Below are positions 59,532 through 64,000 of a DNA stretch of 64,000 bases, piece after piece. Source of the DNA: an uncultured Lachnospiraceae bacterium (GTDB taxonomy: Bacteria > Bacillota > Clostridia > Lachnospirales > Lachnospiraceae); contig CAJTOO010000004.1 of assembly GCA_910577735.1 (NCBI GenBank), forward strand, positions 1-64,000, given 5' to 3'. The notes beneath the pieces are model-generated. The model saw nothing but the letters and a program-made list of their open reading frames with translations. It was not told where the DNA came from and searched no databases. Numbering within the stretch: position 1 is the stretch's first letter; each line of letters begins with the position of its first letter. A program made the translations under genes and the position numbers.

Positions 59532-61061
59532 TTATAATTCAATGATATCCATATCTCCATAGCGGTCGATCGATGCATAGCCGCCCGCTTCTTTGGAAAG
59601 CCGGCTTTCTTTGATATGATAGATCATGCCCAGAGACTGGATTGTGATCAGGGGTGTCATAGCTACCATGGCCACTACGCCGAAGGCGTCGGTGATGATA
59701 TTGCCGCCCACTGCATTGCAGGCGCCCATGGCAAAGGGCAGAAGAAAGGTTGCCGTCATGGGACCGGAGGCCACGCCGCCGGAGTCAAAGGCAATGGCAG
59801 TAAAGATTTTAGGTACGAAAAAGGTTAGAATGAGAGCGATGGCGTATCCAGGCACAATGAACCAGGTGATGGGGATACCGGTGAGCACCCGGGTCATGGC
59901 CAGACCGATGGAGGTTGCAACACCTACCGACAGACTGATTTCCATGGCTTTGGCAGAAATGGCGCCGGAGGTGATTTCCTCTACCTGTTTTGTGAGGACG
60001 AATACAGCCGGCTCGGCCTGTACGATAAAGTAGCCGATGATCATACCGATGGGAATAATGATCCAGGCGTAAGGCAGTCCGGCAATTACCTGTCCAAGAT
60101 AGCTTCCGGCTGGCATGAATCCCACATTGACACCAGTCAGGAAAAGAACCAGACCCACGTAAGTATATACAAGCCCGATCAGGATCTTGATCAGGGTCTT
60201 TTTCTTGATATCACGCGAGATGAGCTGGAATGCACCAAAAAATAAGACGATGGGAAGAAGGGAGACAGCCATCTCACGCATATAGACCGGAATCTCACCG
60301 GCAAACAACCGTCCAAGCTCCACGGAATCGGCAATCTCGGGTATGGCCTCAGACAGATATTCTGAGGAATCCGGATGATAGATCATGGCAAGAATCAACA
60401 CGGCCACAATGGGTCCGACAGAACATAAAGATACCAGACCGAAGCTGTCTTCGGCGGCATGTCTGTCGTTTCGGATGGCGGAAATACCGATACCGAAAGC
60501 CATGATAAAAGGAACCGTCATGGGTCCGGTAGTCACGCCGCCGGAGTCGAATGCAACGGCCAGAAAATCTTTCGGCACAAAGAATGCCAGAACAAATGCA
60601 ATCGCATAAAAAAGGAGCAGCATGGGTGCCAGCGGGATGCGAAGCAGCATACGGAGCAGTGCGAATACCAGAAAGAGGCCCACGCCTGCGGCGACTGCAA
60701 GGATTAACACCAGATTGGGAACCGAGGCCACCTGCTGAGCCAGTACCTGCAGATCCGGCTCGGAAATAGTGATGACAAATCCAAGCAAAAAGCTGATCAG
60801 TATCATGGCGTATAGTTTCTTCGTTTTGGTCATGATGGTTCCCACCCGTTCGCCCATTCGTGTCATGGCCATTTCTGCGCCGATAGAGAAAAACAGCATG
60901 CCCACAATCAGCATGACAGCTCCGATCAGAAATTCCATAAGGATTTCCGGGGAAATGGGAGCGATGGTGAAACTTAAGAGCAGTACGATCAGAATGATAG
61001 GCAATACTGCATGCAGGGTCTCTTTGGATTTTTCTATCAATTTGGAACGATTCTTAAACAA
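59532..61061 (-). CDS. DUF1538 membrane transporter-like protein
   Basis: A 509-residue membrane protein of about 12-14 helices made of two homologous halves. The same block, F-D-S-G-G-V-T-T-G-P-M-T-V-P-F, recurs in the second half as F-D-S-G-G-V-A-S-G-P-M-T-A-T-F, each after a F-F-V-P-K segment. This inverted or direct repeat pattern suits a secondary transporter. DUF1538 proteins are often encoded next to P-II-like proteins; the substrate is unknown. It is the first gene of the two-gene operon. Confidence 0.8.
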   Translation of the reverse strand: MFKNRSKLIEKSKETLHAVLPIILIVLLLSFTIAPISPEILMEFLIGAVMLIVGMLFFSIGAEMAMTRMGERVGTIMTKTKKLYAMILISFLLGFVITISEPDLQVLAQQVASVPNLVLILAVAAGVGLFLVFALLRMLLRIPLAPMLLLFYAIAFVLAFFVPKDFLAVAFDSGGVTTGPMTVPFIMAFGIGISAIRNDRHAAEDSFGLVSLCSVGPIVAVLILAMIYHPDSSEYLSEAIPEIADSVELGRLFAGEIPVYMREMAVSLLPIVLFFGAFQLISRDIKKKTLIKILIGLVYTYVGLVLFLTGVNVGFMPAGSYLGQVIAGLPYAWIIIPIGMIIGYFIVQAEPAVFVLTKQVEEITSGAISAKAMEISLSVGVATSIGLAMTRVLTGIPITWFIVPGYAIALILTFFVPKIFTAIAFDSGGVASGPMTATFLLPFAMGACNAVGGNIITDAFGVVAMVAMTPLITIQSLGMIYHIKESRLSKEAGGYASIDRYGDMDIIEL

Positions 61062-61155
61062 GTGTGCTCAACGCCTTTCTATGTAGAATTTATGGATTGC
61101 TCCGTTTGTTTACGTTCGTGTGTTTTATGTAGAAGATATGGACTGCTCTGTTTTC

Positions 61156-61512
61156 TTATTTTTGGGCAATCTTCTTTGTGGACAGGTACTTTAACGATGT
61201 TGTTATGATTCCCATAACACAAACCAGAACAATTCCGATTTTCAATATTTCCCGGAACACCAAAATACTTTCTGCATCATTTGAAATATATCTAAGATAT
61301 AGATATCCCTCGAAATATAGACCAAGAATTGTAGAAATCAATAGATGGACTTCCAGCATAAGAACTGTTGGCCAGTTCCTACTATGTTCATAATTGAACC
61401 AGCATAAATACAGCTGTAGTACAGGTAAAATAAGATCTGATACAGCGCCGCCGCTGAAACCTACAATACATAGGAATAAAATGCTATAATTGAACAGAAC
61501 TTTAAGGATCAT
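61156..61512 (-). CDS. Small membrane protein of unknown function
   Basis: A 118-residue protein with three or four membrane helices (about 3-22, 24-38, 50-68 and 86-107) and a basic C-terminus (L-S-T-K-K-I-A-Q-K). It is more AT-rich than its neighbours, which may mean foreign origin. GGAG eight bases before the ATG supports it. No family recognised. Confidence 0.6.
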   Translation of the reverse strand: MILKVLFNYSILFLCIVGFSGGAVSDLILPVLQLYLCWFNYEHSRNWPTVLMLEVHLLISTILGLYFEGYLYLRYISNDAESILVFREILKIGIVLVCVMGIITTSLKYLSTKKIAQK

Positions 61513-61788
61513 TAGGAAATTCTCCGTTTATCCAAGTAGGTAAAACAAAACCTGCAAAGTTGATCGGGAAGCAGATCATCACGATTTCATGGTTGCATAG
61601 TTCAAAAAAGAGAGTATACTTATTGCATCATATGAAAGACACATCAGCTGTAAACCCAGAAAATAATCTTACGGCTATTATAGCATAAAAAATCAGACGC
61701 TTGCCATATGACCGGATTATTAATTTTTTCTTAAGAAACAGTGGTGCAGAGGCAGGAATGACAAGAAGAGGGGAGAAATGGAGTAAAT

Positions 61789-62130
61789 ATGACCAAAAGA
61801 GAAGAGGCGCTTGCCTATGGAATGACCTTTCCGGATGTTTATACAGATACCCCCTTTCATGATCCAAACTGGGTCTTGGTGCGGTATCGGAAGAATAAGA
61901 AGGCCTTTTTGTGGACCTATGAATATGAGGGCAGTATGCGTATCAATATCAAAGTGGATCCGCAGTGGCGTGATTTCTGGCGCCAGACCTATGAGGCTGT
62001 GATTCCCGGTTATCATCAGAATAAGGAACACTGGAATACGGTAATCCTGGATGGGACAATTCCGGAGGAAGATGTCAGACGTATGATTGCGGAGAGTTAT
62101 GATTTGATTGTTGGCAGGAAAAGAAAGTAA
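61789..62130 (+). CDS. MmcQ/YjbR-family protein
   Basis: A 113-residue protein of the YjbR (CyaY-like fold) family. A-L-A-Y-G-M-T-F-P-D-V-Y-T-D-T-P-F-H at the start and W-N-T-V-I-L-D-G-T-I-P near the end (the usual H-W-N-T/S-V-x-L-D-G motif) are clear. It has been proposed to bind DNA; its role is not established. GGGGAG precedes the ATG. Confidence 0.87.
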   Translation: MTKREEALAYGMTFPDVYTDTPFHDPNWVLVRYRKNKKAFLWTYEYEGSMRINIKVDPQWRDFWRQTYEAVIPGYHQNKEHWNTVILDGTIPEEDVRRMIAESYDLIVGRKRK

Positions 62131-62145
62131 GAAAGAAGAGAAGAA

Positions 62146-62203
62146 TTATGTAAACCAATAGAGGCAATGTATACCGTAAAAAGTGCGATGTGTTCCCCAA
62201 TCC
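62146..62203 (+). repeat. Composite intergenic repeat, copy B
   Basis: It begins with TTATGTAAAC and then has degenerate tandem units with GCAATGTATACC and GCGATGTGTTCCCC. It matches copy A at 18834-18891. Confidence 0.6.
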
Positions 62204-62323
62204 TTAATTTATGTTCCGGAAATTGTTAAGATGAGAAAAAATCAACTAAAAGCAGCAGATAATGGCAGCAGAATGTTCGAGTGAAGGGCAGGACGAAGCC
62301 GGGGTGGACAGGAGGCAGGGAAC

Positions 62324-63382
62324 TTGAGTGGGGCAAAGGCAGAACAGGGCAGGTATTCACAGAAAGAGGGACAGGTCATAACAGGAAACACAAAAATACG
62401 TTTACATAAAAGTATTCTGACCAGGCTGTGGTTCGGGGCGGCAGCAATTGGTGTTGTGATTTCCATAGCGGTAGGAATAGTAGCCTATATGACGTTAAGG
62501 GATAACCTTATGAGCCAGATTCAGGAGAATACAGTTGTCAATGCGCAGATCGCAGCGGCGAAGATAGACAGTGATGTGTTTCAGAAAATCAGTGCAAAAA
62601 GCGGTGAGGATGAGGCCTTTTATATGGTACATGGGAATCTTTCCGACTTCCTGGCAGATGAGACGATTTCTTATATTTATACTCTGCGGCTGGTGGATGA
62701 TCATATGGAATTTGTGGTGGATGCAGATCCGGAAGAACCAGGCGGAATCGGAGAAGAATACGAGGTGGAGCCGGAGGTGATGGAAGCTTACCGCAGTGGT
62801 ACGGCAATGGCGCTGGAGGAACCCTATACGGATGCATGGGGCATGCTCTATAGCGGGTATGCGCCGATTCAGGACGAGGCCGGTAATACGGTGGGCATTG
62901 TGGCAGTAGCAGAGAGCGCCCTTAAGATTGAGCAGATCCAGGAGTCAGCCCAGGGAATCATTGCCATTGCGGAACAGACGAATCTGTTGTCCTTAAATGC
63001 CAGTATAGAAGCGGCCCGGGCGGGCGAAAACGGCAAAGGCTTTGCTGTCGTGGCGGATGAAATCGGAAAGCTGGCAGCCACCAGCAAACATACGGCAGAA
63101 CAGATTAATCGTGTGTTAGATGATGTGAGCGGGGCGGTTCAGGAGCTGGTAGGCGGTTTTCAGAAAAATGCCAGTACCTTACAGGCTGTTATGGATGACT
63201 TCAGGGAGATTACAGTGCAGATCCATGAAGCGATAGAACAGACTACCGGAAATATTGGCGGCATAACGGTGATCATGCAGGAGTTTCATGGGCAGATGGA
63301 ACAGATTGATGTTATGTCAACTGAAAATACCAGAAAAATCATGGAGTTAAACAGGAATCTGAAAGAAAATTATGTGTTTTAG
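62324..63382 (+). CDS. Chemoreceptor-like protein lacking HAMP and second membrane helix
   Basis: A 352-residue protein. One membrane helix (about 35-58) is followed by a Cache-like sensor region (about 60-205; D-D-H-M-E-F-V-V-D-A-D-P-E-E-P, Y-S-G-Y-A-P-I-Q-D-E-A-G-N-T-V-G-I-V-A-V). It then runs straight into the MCP hairpin tip (A-E-Q-T-N-L-L-S-L-N-A-S-I-E-A-A-R-A-G-E-N-G-K-G-F-A) without TM2, HAMP or the descending half of the signalling bundle. In a normal receptor these would add about 200 residues. As read, sensor and tip would be on the same side of the membrane. It looks like an in-frame internal deletion. TTG start after AGGAGG. Confidence 0.7.
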   Translation: MSGAKAEQGRYSQKEGQVITGNTKIRLHKSILTRLWFGAAAIGVVISIAVGIVAYMTLRDNLMSQIQENTVVNAQIAAAKIDSDVFQKISAKSGEDEAFYMVHGNLSDFLADETISYIYTLRLVDDHMEFVVDADPEEPGGIGEEYEVEPEVMEAYRSGTAMALEEPYTDAWGMLYSGYAPIQDEAGNTVGIVAVAESALKIEQIQESAQGIIAIAEQTNLLSLNASIEAARAGENGKGFAVVADEIGKLAATSKHTAEQINRVLDDVSGAVQELVGGFQKNASTLQAVMDDFREITVQIHEAIEQTTGNIGGITVIMQEFHGQMEQIDVMSTENTRKIMELNRNLKENYVF

Positions 63383-63448
63383 TCTGACGGATGGAGAAAC
63401 CTGGCATACTATACTATAAGGTGCTGCTTTGGTATGGAGGGAAATGGG

Positions 63449-64000
63449 ATGCAGGTATTGTCAGGCATGATGATTCCTTTTGCGGGAACGACGCTGGGTG
63501 CGGCGATGGTCTTCTTTATGAGACAGAAGATGAGCAGGAAGGTGGAAAAGCTCCTGATGGGATTTGCGGCGGGCGTCATGATTGCTGCGTCTGTATGGTC
63601 GCTTCTGATCCCGGCGATAGATATGGCTGAAGAACAAATGCAGATTGCCTGGGTGCCGGCAACGGTTGGATTTATGACAGGTATTGCCTTTTTACTGGTG
63701 TTAGACACGCTGATTCCCCATTGGCATCTGGAGAGTGAGCAGCCTGAGGGTGTGGAGAGCGAGTTAAAAAAAACAACAATGCTTGTCCTGGCGGTGACGC
63801 TTCATAATATTCCGGAAGGTATGTCTGTGGGGGTGACCTTTGCGGGCGCTCTGATCGGGGATACCGGCATAACCATGGCAGGCGCCTTTGCCCTTGCGGT
63901 GGGTATCGCCATCCAGAATTTCCCGGAAGGAGCGATTATTTCCATGCCTCTTCGAACGGAGGGGATTTCGAAAGGAAAAGCTTTTCTGTACGGCACTTTG
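63449..64000 (+). CDS. ZIP-family metal transporter, 5' part (cut by window end)
   Basis: Reading is open from ATG 63449 to the window edge (184 codons). GGAGG at 63436-63440 decides the start. It begins M-Q-V-L-S-G-M-M-I-P-F-A-G-T-T-L-G-A-A and contains helices typical of ZIP (ZupT/GufA-like) transporters. The two metal-binding blocks are T-L-H-N-I-P-E-G-M-S-V-G in TM4 and Q-N-F-P-E-G-A-I-I-S in TM5, with a short His-containing loop P-H-W-H-L-E before them. It imports or exports Zn, Fe or Mn. About 70 residues should follow beyond the edge. Confidence 0.9.
   Translation, partial: MQVLSGMMIPFAGTTLGAAMVFFMRQKMSRKVEKLLMGFAAGVMIAASVWSLLIPAIDMAEEQMQIAWVPATVGFMTGIAFLLVLDTLIPHWHLESEQPEGVESELKKTTMLVLAVTLHNIPEGMSVGVTFAGALIGDTGITMAGAFALAVGIAIQNFPEGAIISMPLRTEGISKGKAFLYGTL

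Noticed and set aside
60230..60769. Plus-strand frames opposite the DUF1538 gene
   Set aside because: Arg/Gly/His-rich shadows of a membrane-protein gene without start signals.

Overview
The window looks like chromosomal DNA of a Lachnospiraceae-type member of the Clostridia (Firmicutes). The evidence is the strong GGAGG-type ribosome binding sites, a T-box before thrS, a CIRCE operator, an infC-rpmI-rplT operon whose infC starts at ATT, the PurF propeptide/Fe-S type, PdxST vitamin B6 synthesis, and a four-gene DUF5717/DUF5716-type cluster that I remember only from that family. I do not name a genus. Most of the window is housekeeping sequence, with a few accessory or decayed patches.

Layout. 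1-0.5 kb: 5' end of an IS110-family transposase (minus strand, cut by the window edge) and its non-coding end. 0.6-6.2 kb: ilvE, a PHP phosphoesterase, a PrsA-like foldase lipoprotein and htpG under a perfect CIRCE. 6.3-7.6 kb: a SpoIID-like/peptidoglycan-binding protein on the minus strand. 7.7-14.7 kb: a tightly packed four-gene module (1188-aa repeat protein, Hsp70/actin-like protein, TPR-like protein, coiled-coil membrane protein) with no known function. 14.7-17.7 kb: purF-purB. 17.9-23.0 kb: a CDF exporter, a structured RNA with its own promoter and terminator (probable 6S RNA), a P1B metal ATPase, a degenerate LytM protein with a bactofilin, and an ArsR/CadC-like sensor. 23.1-31.4 kb: rarA, purA, a CPBP protease with a LysR regulator, a HAD phosphatase, tcdA (start codon inside a 13-bp tandem repeat), pdxST and a small membrane protein. 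31.5-34.1 kb: a GH2 beta-mannosidase.

34.4-36.1 kb is an accessory patch bounded by an imperfect 44-bp direct repeat. It holds a toxin-antitoxin remnant, a small monooxygenase-like protein, a membrane protein and a broken gene. 36.4-41.8 kb: a SEC-C protein, a redox-cysteine protein, a Thr T-box, a small membrane protein, thrS and a GT39-like glycosyltransferase. 41.9-46.1 kb: a DUF1540 protein, a lipoprotein, the infC-rpmI-rplT operon and pepD. 46.2-50.6 kb: a thioesterase with a degenerate-GGDEF/EAL protein, a tRNA-Pro read as AGG, two small unknown proteins and rlmD. 50.7-54.8 kb: a chemoreceptor (minus) with a long structured leader, an NSS symporter and a TetR regulator. 55.0-61.5 kb: a membrane-anchored oleate hydratase, palindromic tandem repeats, glnA, a double P-II-like protein with a DUF1538 transporter, and a small membrane protein. 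61.8-64.0 kb: a YjbR protein, a chemoreceptor-like protein lacking HAMP and TM2, and the 5' part of a ZIP transporter.

Two signals stand out beyond ordinary annotation. The first is the 7.7-14.7 kb Hsp70/actin-like module. The second is the exact decamer TTATGTAAAC, which I found by eye at 15 places on both strands, inside genes (in several reading frames) and between genes; this is far above chance for a 10-mer in 64 kb. No CRISPR array, intact prophage or intact insertion sequence was seen.
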